Shown: positions 34,601-44,283 of the stretch, piece after piece
Position numbering within the stretch: the stretch's first letter is position 1
Layout of the letters: each line of letters begins with the position of its first letter
NCBI RefSeq assembly: GCF_905475465.1
Contig: NC_062256.1
Coordinates: forward strand, 1,931,662-1,995,661
Length of the DNA stretch: 64,000 nt
DNA from: Pieris napi
Lineage: Eukaryota; Arthropoda; Insecta; Lepidoptera; Pieridae
Direction of reading: 5' to 3'
The notes under the pieces: generated by a model
What the model was told of the DNA's origin: nothing
The model's input: only the letters and a program-made list of their open reading frames with translations
Database searches by the model: none
Program-made: the position numbers and the translations under genes

Positions 34601-37148
34601 TTTGCGATGTGGTTTTTGATAGTCGGAAGAGTTTGTTAGCGCATTTTAGACGGACAGCCGCTCATCAGAATAACGTGTAAGTTATTTTGTTTGTTTGTTT
34701 GGCCATTTATCATGACCTGATGTATGAACCTAGGTAAAAATCTTTGGCACTACAAGTTTATTAGGTCTGGGCCTCAGATTTGTGTATCTGTTTCATGATC
34801 ATTTTGTTTATGGGCAAGTAGGTGATCACCCTTTTGTGCTTGACACTTGCCGTCCTTCCTCGTCGTTTCCTCACGATGTTTTTTTTGTTTTTTATATATA
34901 ATAGGGGGGCAAACGAGCTTGCGGGACGACCAAAAAGGGCAATCTACGCAGCCCCTAGACACCCATTTTGAGGGAGGAGTAGACTGCTTTTTAAACATTT
35001 GGAGGTCGTATCTCTGAGGGAAGACACCCCCCCCGCCTCCCCGGGAGTCGATTTCGATCAGTTCGCTAATTCGCAAAAGAAAATGCCTTGTGAAACGGAG
35101 ACCTCCAACCATCAAGATGTTGTCATTCACCATAGACATAAATTCCATTGGTACACAGCCAGGATTCGAACCTTTGACCTAAAAATACAAATAAATATGA
35201 GTAAAAGTAGTGTAAAAGAAGAATCAAATCAGATAAATTGTTCCAGCCTAGAATGTCCCATATGTGGCAGAGTTTGCGCAACACAACCAGCGTTAGAGGC
35301 GCACGCGCAGACGCACGCATCCGCCCAATACACGTGCACGCATTGCACTAACTCATATAGTACTAGAAAATCGTTGATACGACATTTGCGACTGCACACC
35401 GGCCGGGATCTGATAGCTCCTGCAGTCTGCCATTTGTGTGGAAATAGTTTTAAGGTAAGTTATACACAAACAAACAAAAATGTAAATAAAATTGATAAAT
35501 CACATCTAATTTAATTTTAAGGATATTTTATATTTATATATTACTAGCTGGCCTGGCGAACATCGTACCGCCTAACAGTCGATTCTTTTTTTTTTTTAAT
35601 ACTTATTCTGCTATTCGGGACACCGGTCTAGCTAGTAAGATAAAAAAAAAGAAAGTTCATAATACAACAAATACATTATGTCAAAAAATAAAAAAAAATC
35701 CTTCCCGGAAATTTTTATTCCACTAACACTTGAACTTTATGATATGGTATTAAAGTTCAAATTGCTTTTAAATATTATTACGAATATTTTGTATGGGAAT
35801 ATAGAAAAGTGTTGTTTTTAGACTTTTTCACTCAATTTTTTTTAATTTTTCTCCCCGTAAGAACTATCCTCGTACTTCAAGGAATATTATAAAAAAAGAA
35901 TCAGACAAATCGGTCAAGCCGTTTTCATGTTATGTCGTGACAACGGAAAACGGGTTTCATTTTTATATATATAGATTGGAATATAAGATATTTTAAGATA
36001 GTATGCTTGAAAGGGTTCAAAGAAAAGCCATGAAAATGATCAGGTCACTCAGGAAGACATTTTATAATGAGCTGAAAGCACTTACTAATTTAGGAAGTAG
36101 GAGATTAAGAGGAAATCTCATTGAAACCTATAAAATCCTCACTGGCCACTATAATGTTCCAGGAATTGAGAACCTCTTTATTTTAAGTGAAAATACACAT
36201 TTGAGGGGTAGTTCTTTAAAACTTAAGACCACTCAACACAACACAAATGTCCTAAAGAACTTTCTCCCAAACCGTGTAGTGGCCGACTGGAATAGGCTTC
36301 CGGAAAGTGTGATCTGTGAACACCTTTAAAAATAGATTGGATAAGTTTCTCCAAATCCCATAATACACGCGCATCAGCTTATTAAGCTGCTAGTGTGTTT
36401 ATATACATAATAATAATAATAATAATTTTATAATTGAATTAAATTAATCTCTCATTTAATTTTGACGTGATAACGTCTTTAAAATCGTTTTAGTCGGGTG
36501 ACATGTTCAGAAACTTGTGTCACACCAAAACCTCACGAGCGCGATCGCAGGTATAACGAGAGAGAGACGGACCGATCTCCCGTCTCATCTCGAGCGCTGC
36601 CAGTCATTCCGTGAATGTATGAAGAAAAATGTATATCATAGTCGAATAAGTAAACTTGTCATTTTACACCCGAAATTTATCATCAAAAGTGTGAATAAAA
36701 CGATAGATGTAATTTAAAATTTGAAAAAATTGTTATCTTCATTAATTCCTTACTTCCCAAAAACTTATATCACCAATAAGACGTTATCACGTAAACATCT
36801 CGATCGTAAACCTACTTTACAAACAACCAATATTTTTTTTGCACATCTTTTTTCTTTATTCAGAAAATGATCTCATCTCATTTTACTGTCGCTTTTTCGT
36901 TTTATCGACTTTAAAACTTTATTTTAGTTTTTATCGAAATTGAAGATTGATATATATAACTTAAAAATTAAAATTACATTTGTCTCATTATCTTGAACTA
37001 TTTGAAATTTTCTACCACTTGTGAATTGCACACATATTTTTATTTTTAATATGAATTGTTTCAGGGCAAGAACAAATTAAACAGACATTTAAAACAAGTT
37101 TGCGAGAAGGCAAAATTGGAAGAACAACTAGCTTCTTTATACGAATAA
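29445..37148 (+). CDS. ZAD-C2H2 zinc-finger protein, eight exons
   Basis: Probable nuclear DNA-binding regulator. Exons: 29445-29540, 29924-30033, 30267-31224, 32228-32433, 33029-33151, 34482-34676, 35247-35454, 37065-37148; all GT-AG and in phase, 659 aa. The ZAD dimerisation domain is at the N-terminus (C6, C9 and about C40, C43, split by intron 1). Residues about 70-340 are Asn/Asp/Tyr/Glu-rich and disordered, then a Lys patch (KKKKKKGFKK). C2H2 fingers start at C366/C369/H382/H386; I count about nine more or less canonical ones, including FRCLTC, VSCHLC, HSCTIC, FQCEQC, HCCTLC, LECPIC and YTCTHC. The last (CHLCGNSF...HLKQVC) is CCHC. Finger 2 is followed by a degenerate Cys cluster. Insect ZAD-finger genes form a large, fast-evolving family, so orthology is not assigned. 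ATTAAA at 37156 may be the poly(A) signal. The weakest junction is the exon 7 acceptor (GTTCCAG). Confidence 0.88.
31602..31675 (+). tRNA. tRNA-Asn-GTT: tRNA-Asn (GTT)
   Basis: 74 nt. Acceptor gcctccg/cgggggc, anticodon loop ctGTTaa, B box 'ggttcgagccc', T-run terminator from 31681. Lies in sense orientation inside intron 3 of the zinc-finger gene. Confidence 0.95.
31928..32163 (-). repeat. SINE family B, full length
   Basis: Reverse copy of the 13096 family. It ends 64 bp before zinc-finger exon 4, with the tRNA-like head nearest the exon. Confidence 0.8.
32458..32555 (+). repeat. SINE family A head fragment
   Basis: Sense copy of the tRNA-like head ('tgttggcctagtggcttcag', 'gtaggttcgatc'), truncated after 'ttttctttctatgt'. 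Begins about 25 bp after zinc-finger exon 4. Confidence 0.7.
32905..33000 (-). mobile_element. Helitron 5'-end fragment
   Basis: Minus 5' end with 'cgagccgtttcggaggagta' and 'gtgacacgagaatt' read on plus. The rest of the element is missing. It lies just before zinc-finger exon 5. Confidence 0.6.
33435..34431. mobile_element. 1-kb element with ~100-bp terminal inverted repeats
   Basis: The left arm (tatgtcgcagccaactagct..., to about 33535) is mirrored by the right arm (about 34330 to ...taattggctgcgacata). Both contain 'aacggcgccgtttagtt'-type inner palindromes. A solo half-copy lies at about 14950-15070. The interior is AT-rich with no transposase. Sits in zinc-finger intron 5. Confidence 0.75.
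34745..35182 (-). repeat. SINE family A split by a LINE fragment
   Basis: Reverse SINE parts at 34745-34880 and about 35130-35182 flank a minus LWNRLP-type LINE tail (34890-35125). Ends 64 bp before zinc-finger exon 7. A frame stays open from the LINE part (34999) into that exon. Confidence 0.65.
35544..35975 (-). mobile_element. Non-autonomous Helitron, third family
   Basis: 3' CTAG at 35544-47 and 5' TCTATATATATAAAAATGAA from 35975 on minus. Hairpin-like 'ggcgaacatcg..cgcc'. Lies in zinc-finger intron 7. Confidence 0.65.
36001..36425 (+). repeat. CR1-like LINE 3' end
   Basis: The plus strand encodes LERVQRKAMKMIRSLRKTFY, then RRLRGNLIETYKILTGHY and NFLPNRVVADWNRLPESV. This is the classical C-terminal tail of CR1-like reverse transcriptases. 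It breaks by frameshift near 36330 and ends in a (TAA)n tail. A reverse copy is at 7546. Confidence 0.8.
36465..36792. mobile_element. MITE, ACGTGATAACGTCTT ends
   Basis: Terminal inverted repeats acgtgataacgtctt (36465) and aagacgttatcacgt (ending 36792). A GC-richer interior ('gagcgcgatcgcag', 'ctcgagcgctgccagtcatt') in otherwise AT-rich DNA. In zinc-finger intron 7. Confidence 0.7.
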
Positions 37149-37523
37149 CTGTGATATTAAAATATATTTCTTTTAAAAATGTATTTTTTATTAAAACGAA
37201 GTCTTATTTAACGCACGTATAACCTAGAAATACTGTGTTTGGTTACGGGAAAAGTATTTACGTGGTTATAAACGTTGTGTTCAGAAACTTCTTTGACACA
37301 ATGAGAGAGGAAGTAAGTAGCTGCTTTGCACCAATTTCACTATCATAATATACCCCCATTAAAATCAAGTTATTTATTTTGTAATTCTACAGCTAACATA
37401 AATTATATATAACAAAAACAATTAAACTAAATCTATTATATAACGACATCGAAGGGACTACTCATATTTGGTCGTAAAACCCGATAGTCGTAACAGCTGA
37501 GGACGTTGTTATTAAGTACCTAA

Positions 37524-37806
37524 AGGTGCGTACAGACTATATAATGTTATACAACATTGCTATACAACATGTTTCAGATAATGTGGACACTGAATGTTAT
37601 ATAACATGTTATTGATATGTATGCTAGGACGAACCCAGCATCTACGTTTTTTTGTTTTTCTTTTGTTATTTAAAATGGTTATATTGCATTGTTATTCTAA
37701 TGTGTACAGTATTGTTTTATGTTATAATGTTGAATAACAAGGTTACATAATGTGGACGTGTTATAAAACACAAGTTATATAATATGTTACATGTCTGTAC
37801 GCACCC
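37524..37806. mobile_element. MITE, GGTGCGTACAGAC ends
   Basis: Terminal inverted repeats aggtgcgtacagac ... gtctgtacgcaccc. The host sequence around it ('gatagtcgtaacagc...', 'ttatacaatagaattca') occurs uninterrupted at 5850-5895, which is an internal empty site. Confidence 0.8.
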
Positions 37807-38033
37807 TTATACAATAGAATTCATCCAGTAGTTTTTGAGTTTACTCACAACATAATACAAATCTATACTTATTAGTATAGGTTTTAGCGCACCCATTTTT
37901 AATTGTAAGATTACCGGTATAGGTTAGTATAATAGTATTATAGTAGTAACTGTTATGATAAAATATTTATGTTGAAATGAATAAATAAATAATACGTAAT
38001 AAAATAAAGAAGACATAAATTTAAACATTTTAT

Positions 38034-41000
38034 TCAAGATTGCAATAGATTGAAACATTGCAATGCGGCAAATGCAATCAAACTATAATTATTCATAGCT
38101 TTTACGATTATTTTATTTAAAATATCGCTGCAGTCCACTAGAATGTCTTTTTCTTCTTTTTGAAAGACTTCATTTTTAGTTAAATTCCATCTCTTTCGCC
38201 ATATCTCGGTAATAGTCGACCGTTTCAGAGATTTATCTTCTTGTGTCTGACTAAATGTATTGCTTTGACTAAATCTAGTGTTTTGACTGAATTGCGTAAT
38301 TTTAATATGTTTTTTCAACAATGTTTCTAATAAATGAAATATATACGCTAAGTTTTCGGTTTTATTTATATTTGTTAATTCAATTGTGTCTCTCTCCAAA
38401 TTTTCAAGGAAAGATTCGAGAATTTTAACGATTTTTTCGATTGTATACTTTATTATATTTTTAGATTTGTTCAGAAGAAGCAGGCGCCCGATGGATTCGT
38501 CGGTGTTGAAAAACTGTGAAAAAATCGAGAAATAATCAAAAATATGCAATTTTTTTTTAATCATACGAAAAAGTAAAAATTAATTCACATGAAAAAAAGA
38601 GCTTTGCGTGCTTAAGCATTGGGTTGCAGAAACGAGTCTTGGCCCAAACGTCAAAATTTTGACAGGAGTTTTTAAAAGGCTGGAAACACACCCGCTAAAA
38701 TAGGTGTCCATAGACTGTGATGACTGCCTTTTATGTGTCCCGAAAGCTCGTTTTACCCCTATTATAAAATATTATTATATCGTAAACGAATATTACCACA
38801 TTAACATCACATTTCCCCTCGTAAATTGTCAAAATTAAATTTGCTATAAATTCCAACATCTCTTCGAGGAAACTCGGATATTTTTCGTTGTCATGTAATC
38901 TATCTATCAGTTCACCTAGAACCTGCAAATTTGTTGAAGATAAAACTAACAAAAAATGGTTTTGCAACTTTCAAAACAGACAATTTTGTCAACAAATGGA
39001 TCATGATTTGTTTCTTGGAAGATGCATTTATATTGCATTCAATAAAACTAAAGAAAGGATTATCAGTTGTATGGTTTCATTAATATCACGTTCAAGTATA
39101 ACGTAAGCAGATTTACTGCAATTCTCCCCCCCCCCCCTTCTTCCTCCCCTCAGCATAAGTAAGCAAACCTCTCAAAAATATAAACGTATTGTTTTTTGTA
39201 GGAATCCTCGAAAAAGCATGTCGTTTTCAAGCATAGACAATGTGTAAAAAAGTAAATAATTACTGTTAACGTAATCATCAAATAAGAAAATCAAAGAAAC
39301 CCCCCTTCCCGCTCCCCTATAGTAATTACGTAATATCTTTACGGTCCCTAAAGAAAAAAGTATTAATATTCTAGTTTATATCGAATTTGTCTACTATTTA
39401 TACCAATTGAAAAGAAAATACAAAATGATTTGGACGCGGTTAGATCACACATTTGCAGTTTAAAAAAATATTTTACTTGTAAAATAGTGGTGAACCCCAA
39501 TAAAAAACCAACTAAAAATAAATAAACATCTTTCGTTGCTTACGTTTAATTTCAATTTAAAATAAATATTTGATATGCCTATCGTATATCAAAAGTATGT
39601 TTAAAATAGGGTACCTTGGCGATTTCGTAATTAATTTCGACGGTAGAATCAAAAAGCGGTGTTTGACTTAGGTAAGTGAATAGACAATGTGAGGACTGGT
39701 TGAGCCAGTGCGTAGATTGAGATGCTAAAAAAAAAATATAGACTTTTTTAATATTAATAAATTATGACAATATTCGTTGCGTTTGAACACGGATACTAAT
39801 CCATTTTTCTTTCTTTAACAGTTGCTCGTACGGAGAAGGAAAAAATTGTGAAGAATGCATTTAATTTTGATCACCCATTTTAGTATAAGATCCCGATATA
39901 CAACGACCTTCACCGAGATGCTTATTTAATGAAACGTATTTTATATTTAATTTAATATGTCAATAAATATGATCCATATGGGTTGCCTAGCAAATTTCAG
40001 TCCAGAGTATTTTAATTAATATTAAAAAAAAACATCTCACCGGTATGATTATTAGATAATTTATTTTAATGCTGTATCTAAAAAAAAAAATAAAAAAAAT
40101 ACCCTTAACATTTAGTATGAAAAATAGATGTTGTCCCATTCTCAGACATACCCAATATGCACACAAAATTTCATGAGAATCGATCTAGCCGTTTCGGAGG
40201 AGTTTAACTACTAACACCGCGACACGAGAATTTTATGTATTAGATTTAAATTGCACATTACCAGTAGATGACCTGCTTTTAAAACCAGAATCTGATGCAT
40301 GGCTATCAACGTCACTTTTATTCAAATATGCCTTAATTTTATTAAGTTCCCCCATCACTTTGAATGGTATTATTTCTACTTGAGATACCGTTAAATCATC
40401 ACTTTCGTTTAATTCATCATTAAATCGTGAATTTTCAGCTTCATCTTCATCTTCAAGAATGTTATTTGTTTCTGTTTCGTTTAAAGCATTATCAGGATTA
40501 TTAACAATCACATTCAGTTTGTCTCCAAGTATATTTATTTTATTTAAATCAGTATTGTTTACTTTAATATCTACATTGCCATCTATATTTTGAAGATTTG
40601 GATCAAAAAGCGAGTCGCATTTATTTTTTAAGTATATCAACTCATTTTGACTGCTATAAATTTGTGCGCTTGCGCATGGAGATTCTAAGGTTAGTATATC
40701 TTGGCTTTCTTCAAACAATCTATTTGGATTATTATTAAATTGGGAATCATTCATTTCTTTTAACTGTATTGAATTTTGTATTATGTTTGATGTTACAGTA
40801 TCTTGTGATTCAAAATTAATATAATCAAACATTTGTATATCATTGGAACAATTAAAATTAATATCTTTCGGTTTTAAAGCCACATTCTCCATTATTGTAC
40901 ATACAGTGTTTGAACATTCTATCGTTTTCGAGTTTATATGATCAATTTGTGTTTGGACGTTATTACTTTCGTTTGAAACTTGAATTACTTTTGGAGATTC

Positions 41001-42823
41001 ATATTGTGTTTCAGCTGTTTGAACACTGTTTACATCCATAATACTCTCTGTGTACACAATTGGTTTTAATTTTTTTCTTACGTGAACTTGTATTTCAGAA
41101 TCATCTTTATTCTCTAGTCCACTAAGTTCAATTTCGTTTTTTCTTTTTATATCGAGAACTTTCTCATTGTTAAAATAATTAGGTTGTACGGAAATACAAT
41201 CTTGGCTTTGACTTATGTGTGTGTAGTTTTGAGTGTAGCACGAGTTTGAGGCTTGCGCATCAAGTTTGTTAGTTGAAATCGATTGATGCTGATTCTTTTC
41301 AATCTCTTTGAATAAATTCTTTTCCATTCTTTGTTTTAATTCCTTATCCAAAGTTCCAAATTCTAAATTAGTATTTGTTTGAATATTTGGTTGTGTAGGT
41401 AAAGTAACATTTATATTGTTTTGGGTAGCTGGCGAATTAGTTGCGTGCAATAAAGTCTGCAAAAAAATCGTGTGTAGGTATATTTTAAATGATATGACGA
41501 TGAACTTAACATGTAAAATGGCTATGGTACAAACCGATTCTAGGCTCACATGGTTCTTACAACCCCGGCTTTGCACCACCAGACTTTTCTATGTACGTAA
41601 TTAATACCTACCCATGGAAACATCGGAAGCCAACCAGAACGTTTAAGACCCAAATATTAAAGATGACAACGGTTAGACACAGGAAAGGGTTCAGGAGTCC
41701 AAGACCATGATTGTCATTGTACTATTTCAGGTACAAACTGGCACCACATGACTATTTGTATGATTTTGATAAATTTTAATCTGATTGGAATTTAGACGTC
41801 TAGCTCATTGGTCTAGTGGTTAGTACCCCTGACTGCGAATCCATGGCTCTCGGGTTCGATCCCCGGCTGAGACAAACATCGATGTGATGAGCATTTGGTG
41901 TTGTGCTTAGGTCTTGGGTGTTTAAATATGTATTTATATGTCTATCCATCTATAATATGTATTTATATCCGTTGCCTAGTACCCATAACACAAGCTTCAC
42001 CAGCTTAGCATGGGACAAGGTCAATTGGTGTGAATTGTCAAAAAAAAAATTGTAAATTGTAAAATTGTAAATTGGCCAATATAAACCCAAAAGAACATAG
42101 AACAACTCAAGCAAATATCATTAGTAACATTAAAATAAAAATATGATTGCGTCATTCATTAGCCCATTGGACTACATGAAAGACAAGACACGATCATGAA
42201 ATGTAAATGGTATTTGCATAAGACAGATAGCATTTTTTTTTAATTTTGATGGATTTTTTTTTATCACAATAAGTCCAAATATTACTGAAGTAAGTACTAG
42301 TATAAAAGGAACAATTACTAAGCAATGGACTTAAGGTTAGATTCATGACTCAGCGACATTTTATGTCAAAACCGTATTGATTCATGAAAAAATTGTTTAT
42401 ATGCAATTTTTAAATATAAATAAAAAGGATTAATTTACCTCATTATCTACATTTGTTAAATTTAAATCCTCTTTATCCAACATGTTTTCGAAATTTTGCA
42501 AAATTGTTACACTTCCATTGGAATTTTCGTCAATATTTAAAGATAAGGTATTTAAATTTATTTCTTCGTCGCTTATATTAAAATCATCTTCATCAACACT
42601 GATCGCTTGGGACTCACTCTCCCGTATATTATTTTTCAATTCCATTATGTAATCTTCAACACTTATATTATTTGGTTTATTTCGTAATACAGCCAATACG
42701 ACTGCTACCCGGTATTTTTGCAACAAAAGCTCAACTGAAACCAATCTTAATCTTTTTTATTTCACAGAAAAAATGCACACTACTATTTGTAAAAACGTAA
42801 TATGTACCGTAATTTTCTTCCAT
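38034..42823 (-). CDS. SQ/TQ-rich protein of unknown function, six exons, 740 aa
   Basis: Exons (minus): 42823-42808, 42734-42439, 41456-40262, 39724-39615, 38922-38797, 38513-38034; all GT-AG and in phase. AATAAA overlaps the TGA stop. Residues 1-40 (MEENYVELLLQKYRVAVVLA...) look helical. About 41-500 are acidic, Asn/Ser-rich and disordered, with a basic KKLKPIV patch. About 503-740 look helical (TYLSQTPLFD, LEEMLEFIANLI, FAALQCFNLLQS). SQ or TQ pairs occur about 18-20 times, with a cluster TQFSQNTRFSQSNTFSQTQ near residue 690. Such clusters are typical ATM/ATR kinase targets, so a DNA-damage role (an ATRIP-like factor is one candidate) is inference only. Exon 3 also reads on into the intron to a stop inside a Helitron. 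Shares a 340-bp divergent promoter region with the gene at 43164. Confidence 0.8.
40068..40244 (-). mobile_element. Helitron 5' fragment beside a splice donor
   Basis: Minus orientation. Begins TCTAATACATAAAATTCTCG at 40244, preceded by A, and is lost after about 40068. The donor of exon 3 of the SQ/TQ-rich gene is at 40261, 17 bp away. The family's 'ataaaattctcg' start supplies a TAA in the read-through frame. Confidence 0.8.
41796..42049 (+). repeat. SINE family B, full length
   Basis: Sense copy with head 'tcattggtctagtggttagt', B-box-like 'gggttcgatcccc' and A-rich tail. In the intron between exons 2 and 3 of the SQ/TQ-rich gene, antisense to it. Confidence 0.8.
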
Positions 42824-43163
42824 ATTATTTAAAAGTATTTATTAACAATCCACATTGATTTCGATGTTAATATTATTCTTATGTATAACGTTTTATTAAA
42901 AATTAATTAAGAAATAAACAGTCGACAAGAGCAGTGGACCCAGAGTAAAAAACATATTTTCCCGCTATTTCCTTCCATAGAGTTTGTTCAGACTACACAC
43001 AAAACACAGATTCGCAAAAGTATATCTATCAGGTTTGTCTATGGATGTAGAACTTAGTTATCTATTATTTACCATAGATCGTAAATTATTGTTTATTTTG
43101 ATTTGTCATTTTATTTATATTTGAACATTAACAAAAATATGTTTTTAATAAATTGTGGAATAC

Positions 43164-43774
43164 ATGGCATTATACACAATTTTATTCGGGATAAGTATTT
43201 TCATGATAGCTTTAGTCATAGCGATAATCAAGAGAATGTTTTTTCATTGGAAACAAGAGCATAAAATTGAGAGAATGACTACGTTCGCTGTTGAAAGACC
43301 AGGTATTTTCTGTTTTCTAATTAATAGTTAGTTGCCTTACTTTTGAAGATTGAAGTAATTATTCGTAAGAAGTTAGCAATGTGTGTTGTGATAATAAATA
43401 GTAGCGAGCGACATATATTCGGACTACCTATACAAAATTCAATTATCAACATCAGAATTAACTATTATATGATAAATACAATAGTTAATATTATTATTTT
43501 ATATATTTCTAATGAGATATTGAAACTGCTAAACAGATTTTAAAGTTATATAATATCCTTTTTGAAAAACTTACCTTTCAACTACATAAATAAATTAAAA
43601 CTAGCAACAAAATGAGATTTTTAAAGACTACATAATTATTTTTTAGCTGTAGGTTTGATAATCTATGCAGAAAAATGCGTCATCGAACGACGGCAATATG
43701 CGGGCGATGTTATCACCTACGACGTTATAAGTAAGAGTGATATTAGTTTGACAAAACAGAATATTGAGGCGTAA
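43164..43774 (+). CDS. Small single-pass membrane protein, 88 aa, two exons
   Basis: Exons 43164-43302 and 43647-43774 join in phase (CCAG|GTATTT; TTTTTAG|CTGT). Residues 3-22 (LYTILFGISIFMIALVIAII) form one membrane helix after a very short N-terminus, then a basic KRMFFHWKQEHK segment. The C-terminal half is soluble (YAEKCVIERRQYAGDVITYD), ending in NIEA. AATAAA follows 6 bp after the stop (43780). No family recognised; the layout fits small mitochondrial or ER membrane proteins, but that is only a guess. Start supported by being the only ATG before the helix. Divergent from the SQ/TQ-rich gene. Confidence 0.7.
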
Positions 43775-43869
43775 TTTTTAATAAATGTAAACGTTAATAT
43801 TTGTTTAATTTTAGTGTTTTAGATATGGCAACCCCAAATTTTATTTTACTTTTTTATTTTAAGAGATGT

Positions 43870-44120
43870 AATTAGGGGCCTCATAGCCTAGCGGTCTTAT
43901 TAAGTAGCAGCTTAGTGAGGGGTACCGGGTTCGATTCACGGTTCGAGGGCAAGTTTTAATTTAATTTTGTTCTCGGCCTTTGAGAGGGTTGTGCGGTACC
44001 GGGCGAGTGCCTAAACCGTACATGGAGGACACGGTCGAAGTTCTAAGGCAAAGCACGAATTATAAAAAATCTTATACTGGACGCTGGCTAATGCACATAC
44101 CGTGCCAGAGCCACAAAAAA
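43870..44120 (+). repeat. SINE family C
   Basis: tRNA-like head 'ggggcctcatagcctagcgg' with B-box-like 'gggttcgattc', then 'gcggtaccgggcgagtgcct' and 'gtacatggaggacacggtcg'. Same family as 14728. Confidence 0.65.
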
Positions 44121-44283
44121 AAGGATGTAATTATTTTTATGACTGATATATTTGAGGAGGCACATTTATTACGCTGAAGGAGTTGTGAAATAATAATAAA
44201 ATTATAGATAATGGGAAATTGACTATTCTTTATTTAAAATAATATTATCTTTAGGAGGTGAAATAAAGGCAAAAACACATTTA

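Noticed and set aside
39126..39360. C-rich region with C13 run as another MITE
   Set aside because: The interior resembles the 11900 MITE family (C runs, tacgtaata) but no matching left end was found, so it was not listed as an element.
40233..41579. A 448-codon minus frame taken as a complete single-exon gene
   Set aside because: Its N-terminal part before 41456 is intronic (acceptor TTTTGCAG at 41457) and its last residues and stop lie in a Helitron. Spliced phases fit a six-exon gene exactly.
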